From Cunninghamia lanceolata (Eukaryota > Streptophyta > Pinopsida > Cupressales > Cupressaceae): a stretch of 64,000 nucleotides of DNA. Shown piece by piece: positions 22,346 to 33,921 of the stretch. The DNA lies in contig BSBN01001751.1 of the NCBI GenBank assembly GCA_027924645.1, positions 558,001 through 622,000 on the forward strand. Reading direction: 5' to 3'. The notes under the pieces were generated by a model. That model made no database searches and was not told where the DNA came from. It saw only the letters and a program-made list of their open reading frames with translations. How positions within the stretch are numbered: position 1 is the first letter of the stretch; each line of letters opens with the position of its first letter. The position numbers and the translations under genes were made by a program.

Positions 22346-25300
22346 ATGCAGGGGAGAAGATCCCAACAAAATCCTCTATTTGAAGAGTTACCATTAACAA
22401 AAAGAATGATGTATAGAAGAAAGGGAACTGTCTCAGTTAGTCATGAGAGCTCCCCCAGAAAAGGTGATGATACACAAGATGACCCTAGGCCATCAGGACA
22501 GCATGCACCTTATTTTTCAAATGCAGAAGCTGATATCCAAGGTGCATATGAGAGGCAACAGGGTGGTAGTATGAGAATGAGGTCAGAGGTGTTCCAAGAA
22601 CGCCCTTTTCTAGACCCAAGTGAAAGGTTTGAAGAGGCAGAGTCCCTAAGGGATGATGAAGATGATGACCAAAATGGCATGAGACCATCTACCTCCAGAC
22701 CTAAGGATGAACAACTAGCTGAAGAAATCAGAAGCCTAAGAGCAGAACTAGAATACCTACAAGCCATGAAAATCAGAGATGATATAAAGCAGAAAGTGCA
22801 AGCCTTAAGAACTGCCCAAAATGATTCAGTTCCTACTCTAGAGAATGCAAATATGCAAAGACATCAGCAAAGATATGAAATGCAACATCAGCATCATGAT
22901 GACAGACAAAATGTGAATGATGCTAGGATACCACTGAACCATGCAGGAAACCAAAATGCAAATAGAAATGTTAATGTTAATCAGCCAAACAGACAGCCCA
23001 TGTAGCTAGATAGATTCAGGCAGCTGGTGTTTGATGGTATTCCTGGGTATCCCAACCCCATTGATAAGCATCTGAGGCTGCAAGTGCCTAAGTTTTCAGG
23101 AAACAACACAGTGTCAGGAGAAGATCATCTAAAGGCCTTCCAAAATGTCATGGATAATTTTGAGGTTGAGCATGAGGATGTTTTCATGAAGTCATTCATG
23201 CAATCCTTAATAGATGAGGCAAGAGAATGGTACAGGAATCTGCCTAACCGGAGCATTTCAACATGGGATGATTTCAAGAGGATATTCAAGGAGCAATATG
23301 GTGATAAGACTGACCCTAGCTTTTTTGTAAATGAATTCACCAATATCACAAAAGGGTCAAATGAGCAGGTTGCAGACTTTAATGCAAGATTTACTAAAGT
23401 GTTGAATAAATTGCCACATCACATGAGGCCAAATGAACCGATGTGCATAATTTTGTATATCAATGCCTTTGATGCAAAGACTGCATATGGACTGAGAGAT
23501 AAAGGTCCTGCCACTCTCAGGGATGCTTTCAGAATTGCAGTAAATATTGAAAACAATAGGAAAGCATCAGGCAAGACAAATAGAAGGGATGATATAAAAA
23601 TTCTGCAGAATCCAAACAAGCCTCAGAACACTCAATGTAGTACATCTGCTCCTGAAGATAAGATAGACAAACTGGCAAATGTTGTTAAGGACCTGAGCTA
23701 TAGATTAGCTAGAAGTGAAAAAGGGATGGGTCCTGATAGGCAAGTCTATCAAAGGCAGGAAAAGAGGCCATCATTACATGATATGCCTTATAACACCAAT
23801 TGGCATGATGGTAAGCCTGTATATCCACGTAACAACACAAATCAGAGGGCCCAACATGCCAAGGAAACTCCTGATCCCCTAAAGAAAACTATAAATATTG
23901 CTGATGATGCTCCGTGGTGTATAATTTGTCAGATGCCACATTCACAGTCACAGTGCATGATTGCTCAATCTTTGTATGATAATGCTACATCTTGTAATGA
24001 ATGCAATGAGCCACATCATGTGCAGGATGATGATGTTAACATGATGTCCATAGGCAATGGATATACTCTTTATGATGCTGATGAGAAGACAGATCATCAA
24101 AGTCAGGCCTGCCAACAGTCCCCATATGATGAAGATGATGAAGATAACTATGTGTATGCTCAGAACTCACACATTTTTCTGAGTAACTTACAACGACCTT
24201 CTGATGAGGAAATCAGAGCCTTCACAGCTGCAGCAGTTGCTCAAGTCAAGAGCAACTACAATCTTAGAGGTAGAAATCAAGTTGGCAGCCCACATCAGCT
24301 GGAGGATATTTCTGCAGGTCAGCTGGTGCATGGTCATAAAGGAACTGAACCACAAAAAAGGCAATGGGTGAATAATAAGCAGAACTTTAGATACAGAGCA
24401 GGTCATGAATTTCAAGGACCAGAAAACAAAATCCCTCAGGCTGAAGATCAAAGTAGAGGTTCCCAAGACAAGAATGATGATCAGGGAACTATGAAAATGA
24501 AAACTAAATCAGCTCAGGATAAAAGCAAGATTGTGGAGCAAGCTACAACTGTTGTACAAAATTGTGCTCCATTTGATATAGCCCAGATCCTATCTCAGGT
24601 AAAGGTCTCTGTTCCACTTATGGAACTCATGAAAGTGGAAGAGATCAAGAATAGGACAATATCCCTGATCTCAGGGGTACCTTTTCAAGCTAAACAAAAT
24701 GATCAGACCCAGGGTGAGAAACATGTCATGTGCAATGAGGAAGATGAGACTCCTGAAGTCTATTTAGGAATGACCATGACAAAGTGTCCTTCACAGGTGG
24801 AACCATTTTATGTTTCCCTGGTTATAAATGGTAAAATAATTAGAAATTGTATGCTTGACTCTGGAGCATCTACAAATGTCATGCCTTTGGCCATCATGCA
24901 ACAAACTGGATTAAAAATTGACAAGGCATGTGGAAAGTGTTATGCTATGGATGCCAGAGAGGTACCAGTTATTGGAATCATGAAGGATGTAGATTTCAAA
25001 CTGGCAGCATTTCCTGAAAAAAGATACAAAATGAATATAACAGTGGTTGACATCAAGCCACAATATGGTATGTTGCTGTCAAGAAGATGGGCAGCACTAA
25101 TTGGTGGAAGTATGCAGCTGGACCTATCATATGCCATGATTCCAATGAATGGCAGGGATGTCAAGCTAATCAGAGAGCAAAGATCATCAGAGACAGTGGA
25201 AGACCAAGAAGCAAATGAACAGATATGCTTTGTAGACACTGACTGTGATAACTTCAAGGTTGTCTCAGATGATACAGAAGACAAAAAGAAAAATGCCTGC

Positions 25301-28300
25301 ATTGAAGAGCTGGATCAGCAAGGCTTATGGACCATGTTTTTTGATGGAGCTTGTGCAAAAGAAGGCTCTGGAGCTGGAGTTGTTTTCCTGTCTCCAACTG
25401 GTAAGCTCCTCAAATTCTCTTTCTTGCTGAGGTTTGATTGCACAAACAATATTGCAGAATATGAGGCTTTACTCTTAGGCCTGAATATTGCTCTCAAACA
25501 TGGGATTAAGATGTTAAGAGTATTTGGGGATTCTGAGCTAATTGTATCCCAAATCAGAAATAAGTATGCTGCAAAAAATAAAAGGTTGAAACAATACAAG
25601 CATGTTGTTTGGGATACCATTGAATTATTTAATGCATTTTCAATTGGCTGGGTAGAAAGGTCAAAAAATGTTATGGCTGACTTCTTAGCTAATATTGTAA
25701 TAAGGCCAGATGACATCACTCTGTCAGGTGTCACAAATGTAGAAACTAAAACTAGGCCTGCAGTGCCAGAAAATATATGCAGTTGGCAAGTTTTTAATGA
25801 TGATAGGGATTTACTGAAATTTTTGCACTGCATAGATGAGTATGAGAACCAACAGATTGATTTCCAAGCTTTTGTAGAGATTGTAGATGGAAAAGAGACT
25901 CTTGTGGGAAAGGAGATCATTCAGTTGAAGACTAACAAGATCCCTAGAGGGTTAGTGGCTTTAGAAAGAGCCTTTGACAATAGAGACAAAATGGTCACAA
26001 GGACATCCCCCACAAATAAGGAGGATTTAGAAGAAATAAATTTGGGGACATCTCAGGCCCCTCAGAAAGTATATATTGGTAAACAGCTCAAACCACATAT
26101 TAGAAGTATGCTGATTGCATTATTAAAAAAGTATAAACATGTTTTTGCTTGGTCATATGAGGACCTAAAAGCTTATAGAGAAGACTTATTCCAGCATGAG
26201 ATCCCACTGAAGCCTGAAGCTAAGCCATTTAGACAGAGGCAAAGGCCTATAAATCCTACCTTAGCTCCTAAGATGCAAGAAGAACTCAAAAGGCTCAGGG
26301 ATGCTGGAATAATTGTGCCAATCAGACATTCAACTTGGGTGTCTAACCTTGTCCCAGTTAGAAAAAAGAATGGTGATATTAGGCTTTGTGTTGATTTCAG
26401 GAATTTGAATGTATCCTCTTTGAAGGATAACTATCCATTGCCTAATATGGAAGCTATGTTGCAGAGAGTGACTGGTTGTGAACTCCTATCCATGATGGAT
26501 GGATTTTCAGGATATAATCAGGTAAAGGTAAAGGAATCAGAACAGTATAAGACTGCCTTTACCACTCCATGGGGAACATATGTGTATGTTAGAATGCCAT
26601 TTGGACTAACAAATGCAGGTGCTACATTTCAAAGAGCAATGGATGTTGCTTTTGCAGGGCTGATTGATTCAATCCTGGCTGTATATCAGGATGACCTGAC
26701 TGCCTACTCAAAGAAAGAAGAGCAGCATTGTTTGCATCTGGAGCAGATTTTCATAAGAGCACTAGAATATGGTATTTCTTTAAACCCAAAGAAGTGTGCC
26801 TTTGGAGTAATTGAAGGAAAACTTCTGGGACATATTGTTTCCAAGGATGGAGTCAGGATAGATCCAGAGAGAGTGGCAGCTATTGACAGGATTCAAATGC
26901 CAAAGACTGTGAAAGGAGTTCAGTCCTTCTTTGGACAGATAAACTTTGTTAGAAGATTTGTTCCCAACTTTGCAAAAACTACAAGGAACATCTCCAAGAT
27001 GATGAAGAAGGATGCAACTGTCAACTGGGAAAGGGAAGCAACAGAATCATTTCAGAATATCAAAGAGGCAATTAAGATGGCCCCTGTTCTTAAATCTCCT
27101 GATTTTTCTAGGCCATTCCAAGTATTTTCATTTGCTTCCTTTCATACTGTAGCTGCATGTTTGTTACAGAAGAATGAAGATGGTTTTGAACAGCCCATTG
27201 CTTTCTTCAGTATGTCCCTGCAGGCTTCTGAGTTGAAGTATGACATTATGGAAAAGCAGGCATATGCACTTGTTAGAGCCATCAAAAGTTTCAGACCATA
27301 CGTGGTAGGGTCATATATAGTTGCATATGTACCTCATGCTGCAGTCAAAGACATATTCACTCAGCAGGAGGTGACTGGAAGAAGGTGCAGATGGATAAAT
27401 AAACTGCAGGAATTCAACATAGACATACAAGTTACTAAGTTGATAAGAGGACAGGGATTAGCCAAGATGATGGCACAGTCAAACTTGGAAGTATGCCAAG
27501 TTAATGCAGTCCAAGATGAGAGTATAAATGTATCAGGATCTGAATGGTACAAGGATATTGTCTATTATTTGCAAAATCTGAATTGTCCTTCCCATTTCAG
27601 TGACTGTCAAAAGAGGACTCTAAAGTTACATGCAATCAGGTATGTCATTGTTCAAGGTGAGCTGTACTGGAAAAATCCTGATGGTGTGCTGCTGAGATGT
27701 GTGGGTGAGAACATGGCTAACAATGTTTTGATTGACATGCATAAAGGATTGTGTGGTGGACATTATACTGCCCAAACAACAGCTCATAAAATTCTCAGGG
27801 CAGGATATTGGTGGCCCACTCTCTTTTCAGATGCACAAAGGTTAGTAAGGAAGTGTGACCCTTGCCAGAGATTCTCAGGAAAGCTGAAATATAATGGTGC
27901 TTTACCCCTCAGAACTATACCTGTGGATGCTCCATTCCAGCAATGGGGAATTGATTTCATAGGGGAAATTGCAGACAAATCAAGTGGGGGACACAGTTGG
28001 ATTTTGGTGGCAACTGACTACTTTACCAAATGGATTGAGGCCATTCCAACTAAGAGAGCTACAAGTAAGGTGGTGACAGATTTCATACTAGAGAACATCA
28101 TCATCAGGTTTGGAGTACCATTCAAGATTATCACTGATAATGCTATGTGCTTCAGATCAGGTGAGTTTGTTGATTTTTGCAACAGGTATGGGATAAATCT
28201 GTCATATACATCACCATATCACCCACAAGGAAATGGTCAAGCAGAATCAAGCAATAAGAGCATCATGAAAATTGTCAAGAGGATACTAGACAAGAACAAG

Positions 28301-28801
28301 AGAGCTTGGGACTCAAAGTTGAATTTAGCAGTATGGGCTGACAGACTGACAGTGAAAAGGGCTATTGGGAAGTCACCTTTTGAGCTGGTATATGGTGCAT
28401 CAGCTAGACTGCCCATAAACAATCTCCTACCAGTTTACAGATTCATTCAGGAAAATGATGAGGACATTGAAGATCCCATGACAGAAAGAGTGAATCAGCT
28501 GGTTGCACTGGATGAAGACAGAAGGAGAGCCCACCAGATCAATCTCAAAAGACAACAGGATATGAAATATCAGTTTGACAGGAGAACTACAAAAAGGAAG
28601 TTTCAAGTCAATGATCTAGTGCTCATTTGGAATGCTAAAGATCAGGAAAAGGGTAAACATGGTAAATTTCAGCCCTTATGGATGGGCCCATATCAGGTTT
28701 GCAATACTCATGGGGAGGATTCTTATTTCCTCTAGGCCCTAGATGGTGAAATTCTGGAATTGCCTGTGCATGGCCAATTCCTTAAGTTCTATTTTGCATG
28801 A
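22346..28801 (+). CDS. gag-pol: Gag-pol polyprotein of element B (two in-frame amber codons)
   Basis: One frame from ATG 22346 to TGA 28799-28801, broken only by TAG at 23003-23005 and 28733-28735. In order: acidic N-terminal region; gag capsid domain (about 23090-23550, AREWYRNLP, FNARFTKVLNKLP); short zinc knuckle CIICQMPHSQSQC near 23920; protease LDSGASTNVMP near 24855; RNase H with all catalytic acids (FFDGAC, AEYEAL, GDSELI, VMADFL; 25330-25690); RT (RLCVDFRNLN to about 26960) with catalytic box YQDD at 26684-26695; degenerate native RNase H (FSFASFHTVAACLL, 27110-27480); integrase HHCC domain (27740-27870) and DDE core (ATDYF, TDNAM, QAESSN). The C-terminus lacks a chromodomain. No ATG lies shortly after the first TAG, so gag needs readthrough or is defective. 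Confidence 0.9.
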
Positions 28802-28946
28802 ATAACTGGTTGCTGTGCACATTTGTAAAAATATGTATGTAGTGTAAATGCCTTGTACAGCTCACGTTTTTGACTTTTTGTGTGGTCTGCCCGGAGATCT
28901 GGTTCTCGCTGCAGGTTATCACCTGCACGTCCCCATTCGGAGCCAC
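28802..28946 (+). other. 3' untranslated segment of element B without a polypurine tract
   Basis: The 145 bp between the polyprotein stop and the 3' LTR should end in a purine-rich plus-strand primer. Instead it ends in ACGTCCCCATTCGGAGCCAC. It contains a perfect hairpin with TGCAGGT and ACCTGCA arms around TATC (28910-28927), 19 bp before the LTR. Confidence 0.7.
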
Positions 28947-31654
28947 TGTTAGCACTCATTTTGACCTGGGGTTGATTTGTCATGATCAGGAGGTTTCTTC
29001 ATTTGAGGCCTTTATCTTCTTGCCCAATTTTTCTAAGTGTTGGACCTCCTCAGCATTTTTCAGCTGCAGCATCATATTTTCCTGAGGAGGAGGTCATCAT
29101 CATCATCTTGTCTTCGATGATGGTCTGCATCATCATGTTCTTTGTCGGCTGGTTTCTTATCATCATCATCATATTTTACTGTCGAGTGATGTTTGGATAT
29201 CATCCTGATGATGCTGATAAACTACAGTGCGCCCTCAGTTGCCTGCGAGGGTGATTTTTCAAAGTATCCAGTGATCTTCCATTTATCACCTTGCTCAATC
29301 ATGATGATGATGTTGCCCCGTTATCCTGAAGGGGTTATTCTCTAAGTTGTTCGACCTAACTTGTTTTTTCTTAAGGGTCGTCATCATCATGATATTTCCT
29401 GTTATCATCCTGCTGCTTGCGGAGGTCATCATATTTTCTGCCTTCATGATATTTCACCGGGGTGATATTTTTATCATCGGGTGATCTTGGTTATGATCAT
29501 CCTGATGATGTTGTTGAAGAGTTCTAAGTGTGACCCGATATTCACTAGGGTCATCATATTTTGAACGTCAGGATGATCTTAGTCAATATCATCCTGATGA
29601 TGTTGTATCACTTCTTGTTCGTTGTTTTGAACATCCTGATGATGCTGACGTCATCCTTATACCAGGGTGATATTTGTTTCTCTGCCTATCTGCATCATGA
29701 TATTTCCGAAGGAGGGGGTGATATTTTCATATCACCCGGATATATGTTTGTTCGAGCATCATGATGATGCTGATATCAAGGAGATATCCGCCTGCTGGCT
29801 TCGCGCATTATCTACTGGGGGTGATCTTTCCAAGCGGCATCATCATATTCAGTTTTCGCCCCGATCTTATAGTGGAGCTACAGTGCAACCTGATATTTGT
29901 GCATCAGGAGGATATTTCCAAATATCTGGTTGTCTTCCGAATATCATGATGATGTTAATATGATGATGACGTCATCAAGGTCCGCGGGGGTCATATTTCT
30001 AACACTGATCATCTTGAAGAGACCTCCTGATATTTGCAAACATGATGATGACGTCATCCGGATATGAGGAGGTGCGCAGTAGGCAGATATGATGATGATG
30101 TCATCAGGATGTTCATCGGCCAGACTTTTGGTATAAGCTCAGCAGGAGGAGGTTCCTCCGATGGATCAGGTTGTGCCGATTATCATGCAGGTTATATTTC
30201 AAATATCATGATGACGTCAGGGTGATATTTCGAGCAACAGGATATCATGCTGCTGGAGGATGATGATGATGAGGTTTATACTAGTGTCGTCAGGAGCAAA
30301 AGCACCGACATGATATATGCTCATGACCTAGTATATAAAGTGTTATTGAGGTCATCGCGGGGTGCATGTGGGATATTGATATCCTGCATTTTCAAATATC
30401 ATGATGATGAATCTCGGCGGGAAATGGTTGCGATTGCAGATTTGATGATCTTCCCAAGGCCGCGGGTTGGTGCGCCATTAATGGCGATTGTTGCAGAGGT
30501 ATGGGCGATGGCGTGGATGGATCTTGTACCCGACTGAAGATGTACATCAGCGGATAGTGGCGCAGGGCTCGAGATATCTTCCTGTCTCCTCCCCCACCTG
30601 CTGCATTCAAGTTTGGGCGCCAATCTGGTTGTGTTTGAGCGCCATTTTCATGATACTGTGTATCTGGTGAAATTTTGGTCAACCATGTAATTAATTGCTG
30701 AGCACCTACCTGGCTGTTATAAGCAGGTTGTGTTGTTCATTTGAAGGGTTGTTGAAAGTTGATGATTTTGGCTCTGTAATGCATAACAAGCTGATCCGGT
30801 TGCTCTGTACAGCTTACCTGTGAGTTTATGTATCTCTTGTTGTATGTTTTTGGCATGAACCCACTGATTTCATGATTAAACTTATATGAGAAATACTGTT
30901 TGGCATGTGTTGTGTTAATTCTGTCTCCAGTATTGCATGTACTCTTCTTCTGAATCTGGATGTTTGGTAATGTTTAGATTCTAGAGCATAGAATTCCTAT
31001 GTTGAATGTCTGATCTTTTAACTTCTGCTCAGGGGGTAGATTAAACTATTTTCAGGTTGAACATTCGGAAGGGTATACTGCAGTAGGGATACCATAAGTA
31101 GAGATAACCTAACACTCTGTATTGGGAGATGTCTGTCAGGCAGATATCACATGTATCCCCTTGAAATCCAGTTCTAGCTGTTCATGCTGATCATTCACAG
31201 GTGTATGTCTACTGACTCCAGGCCCTGGATAGGCACCAATCATGCTTTGTTTTGTGTTATAACCATATCCAACTTTGCATCCACACTTAAAATCCAAATC
31301 AAAATCTAAAACCAACATTAGGACATTAGAGTTAGTTTTAGGAACCTCAGTCCTCTGTCTACAACTGCAAATAGGCCCAAAGCTAGCCCCTTTGCTCTTA
31401 TCTTTCAGTTTTGGTCTACTTACAAGAGGACTATCTGCTTTATGTCAGCATCCCAGCCTTGTATGCATATCCTCATGGATGTTGAGTAGGGAATACCCCC
31501 CTAGGTCTTGCAGAGCCTGAAGAAGAAGAGGAGATAAAATATAGAGTCTATCTCCTACACTGTTGACCCCCTGGCCCAAAGATCCTGTTGATCACTGATG
31601 GCTACCTTGTAGGGAAATCTGGGAATAAGCATCCAGTCTGGGAAAAAGTCAACA
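28947..31654 (+). repeat. 3' LTR of element B
   Basis: Constant offset of 9517 bp from the 5' LTR. Of about 27 differences, about 25 are transitions, many of them CG/TG or CG/CA pairs. The fourth TGACGTCA palindrome is TGATGTCA here (30096-30103). Confidence 0.97.
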
Positions 31655-32873
31655 CCCTCCTCGAAAATTTTTAGATGACTGGTTTAATAGCCTATGGAAT
31701 ATCAAAATGGGTTTGAAAATTTCGTTCTACAGGCAAATTCAATGGGGTTTGTTCATTATCTTTTTTCAATATCATGAGTCCCAGTTGGAAGCCCTAAACC
31801 ACCATTACTGGATGGTTGGCAAAACTTCTTTTAGGGCTCTTCCCTGGTCTCAGGAAGCCGTTGAAGATGAAATTTTAGCCCTTTCATGCCCTAGATGGTT
31901 AATTTTGAGGAGTGTTCCTCCCTTTCTTTGGAAATTTTTGCCCCAGCTTCTTGAGGAATTTGGCAAGATCATCCGGATTGATGAAACTGGTCCCCAATCT
32001 CGACGCTAGGGTTCTAATCTCCATCAAACTTGGGATTGATATTCCATCAGACTTGAAGGTTAATATTAATGGTCAATTTTTCGTTTGCCCTATCAAAATC
32101 CTTGGGGGGTTAAATGCGTGCTTTCTATGCAAAAGGGAGGGTCATCAAAGAAAGGACTGTCTTATTATTACTAATCAGAAAAAACCTAGCATTAATACTG
32201 AGAAATCTAACCCTGACCTGATCTCTGCTGGTAATTCTATGTCAGATGCTCAAGTTGTTAACCCTAAAACCTGTACTGAACAACCAGCTTCTCCTAAAAC
32301 CTCTGTCCCCCCCCCCCTCAAGAACCCTACCACGATTGCTTTAACCACTCCCAGTGTTTCTCATAAAACTATTAACCCCTTATCTGAATCAAAAAATGGG
32401 AGCAAATCGGCACTAGCTTGCCCTCTATTTGCCTCTAACGAAGATGTTTTAAATAAGACTGCCTGCCCTGATGACTTCCAAATTATTATAGACTGGAAAA
32501 GAAGACAAAAAATGCCCAACAACTAGCTTTAGAACAAATTCGACCATGCAAGGCCAGGACCAATCCTGTTGAAATTATTAACTCTAGCCCTATTTTATTA
32601 CTGGATAACACTCCTTATGTTGATAATGGGAAACCTGATGATGCTATGTTAGATAGTCAAAAGTGTATCCCTCCGGACCCAGGGTTAGCTCCTTGTCCTA
32701 ACCTCTATGCTCTGGATAATGATAGCACTAAGAATCTCTCAATTAAAAATTTGTTTTCTGCTTTAAATGAAATAGAGGACATCTCAATGATTGAGGTTGT
32801 TTATGCTAATCCCCTATTTAACAGTAACTGCCCTCCTTCTGGCATGGATCACTCCATGGGTCTGTAATGTGAG
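31655..32873 (+). pseudogene. LINE ORF1, central part with zinc knuckle
   Basis: Continues the DUF4283-like domain (DDWFNSLWNIKMGLKISFY, YWMVGKTSFRALPW, PRWLILRSVPP), ending in one frame at 32009. A small shift near 31990 carries it on as FVCPIKILGGLNACFLCKREG. CFLCKREGHQRKDC is a C-x2-C-x4-H-x4-C zinc knuckle, as usual in plant LINE ORF1. A long low-complexity region follows, with another shift near 32520. A TAA at 32865-32867 precedes the solo-LTR insertion by six bases. Confidence 0.8.
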
Positions 32874-33605
32874 TGTAACGCCTGCCTTGAACACCTTAAA
32901 GAAAAACACATTTATGCTACATGAAACAGGAACATTTTTTTTTTAAATGTTTAAGATAACAAGTAATGTTAACATAACTAACTACGACATATTCTCTAAG
33001 GATTCAAGGCTGCATTACTTAACAATTCAACTAACATAATTTAACATTCATCAGTAACTGATTCGAATCCAATGCACAATAACTTATTCATTACATGTCG
33101 ACAGATAATGTAATACAATCTACATGATCAAAAACATAACTGAAATGCTTTTATTACACATAAGTACATCATGACATCATTACATTGCCATTTTCAGACT
33201 ACATCAGAATTACTTACGTTGAGAATGATCTGTTGCACAAATCCGGTACAAGATAATACACATACATCTTCATCAACTGGGACAAGTACAACTGGAACAA
33301 ATCTTTTCTGCATATGAACTCTAACAAGAATAACCAATGGATAATAAAGCTCTTCCACCCGACCATGTGGAACCCTAAGGTCCACCCCCCGAGCTAGGAG
33401 TTAACATGAGGTCCCAAACAATGACAGTCAGGTAGACGAAAAACAACAAGAAAAAGGAACGACCAAATGCCAATACAACACATGGCAATAACAATACAAC
33501 ACAACACAACTTAACTTCTAGAGGCGAAACATAACGTAAGTGGAGAGACCAAACAAGGAATGCTAGGTTGTAGTAGGGAGAGTGTCATCGCACGGTCCTA
33601 GCATG

Positions 33606-33921
33606 GGTTATCCTGACAGCCTCTCACTAGGTGCTGGCCCCCATCTATGGTTATCCTGACAGCCTCTCACTAGGCGCCGGCCCCATAGGGTGACACATGC
33701 GGAATCGACCTTCCTTTCGTGAGGACAAGGAAGTCAATCATGCCAACTAGGCCTTCTCTACCCATCCTTAGTCTATACAAGCACTACAGGCCATGGGAGA
33801 GGAATCCATTAATCTTGTTTAATGTGAAATCTACCCTTAACCCCCTAGTTCATTTTAGGCTATCACTTGATTAATCTACTTCCAACGGGTTATCCTGACT
33901 GCCACTTTGGGCGCCGGCCCC
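33606..33921 (-). repeat. Triplicated GC-rich motif in solo LTR
   Basis: Three copies (33606-33641, 33649-33684, 33888-33921) of a GGTTATCCTGAC...GCGCCGGCCCC unit. The same triplet occurs in both element C LTRs (45934-46250 and about 55910-56225). Each unit contains the palindromes GGCGCC and GCCGGC in otherwise AT-rich DNA (one copy is mutated to GGTGCTGG). Confidence 0.85.

Larger units (their letters stand above)
19430..31654 (+). mobile_element. Complete Ty3/gypsy Tat-like retrotransposon B
   Basis: 12,225 bp, flanked by a perfect 5-bp target duplication CCCTC (19425-19429 and 31655-31659). LTRs are identical in length (2708 bp) with TGTTAG...CAACA ends. Internally: primer-binding site, one long gag-pol frame and a short 3' untranslated segment. 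LTRs differ at about 27 sites by eye (about 1%), so insertion is fairly recent. It sits inside LINE ORF1. Two in-frame amber codons are the only breaks in the polyprotein. Confidence 0.97.

Noticed and set aside
22485..28422. Minus-strand frames of 60-200 codons opposite element B gag-pol
   Set aside because: Shadows of the long plus-strand frame; none shows a domain.
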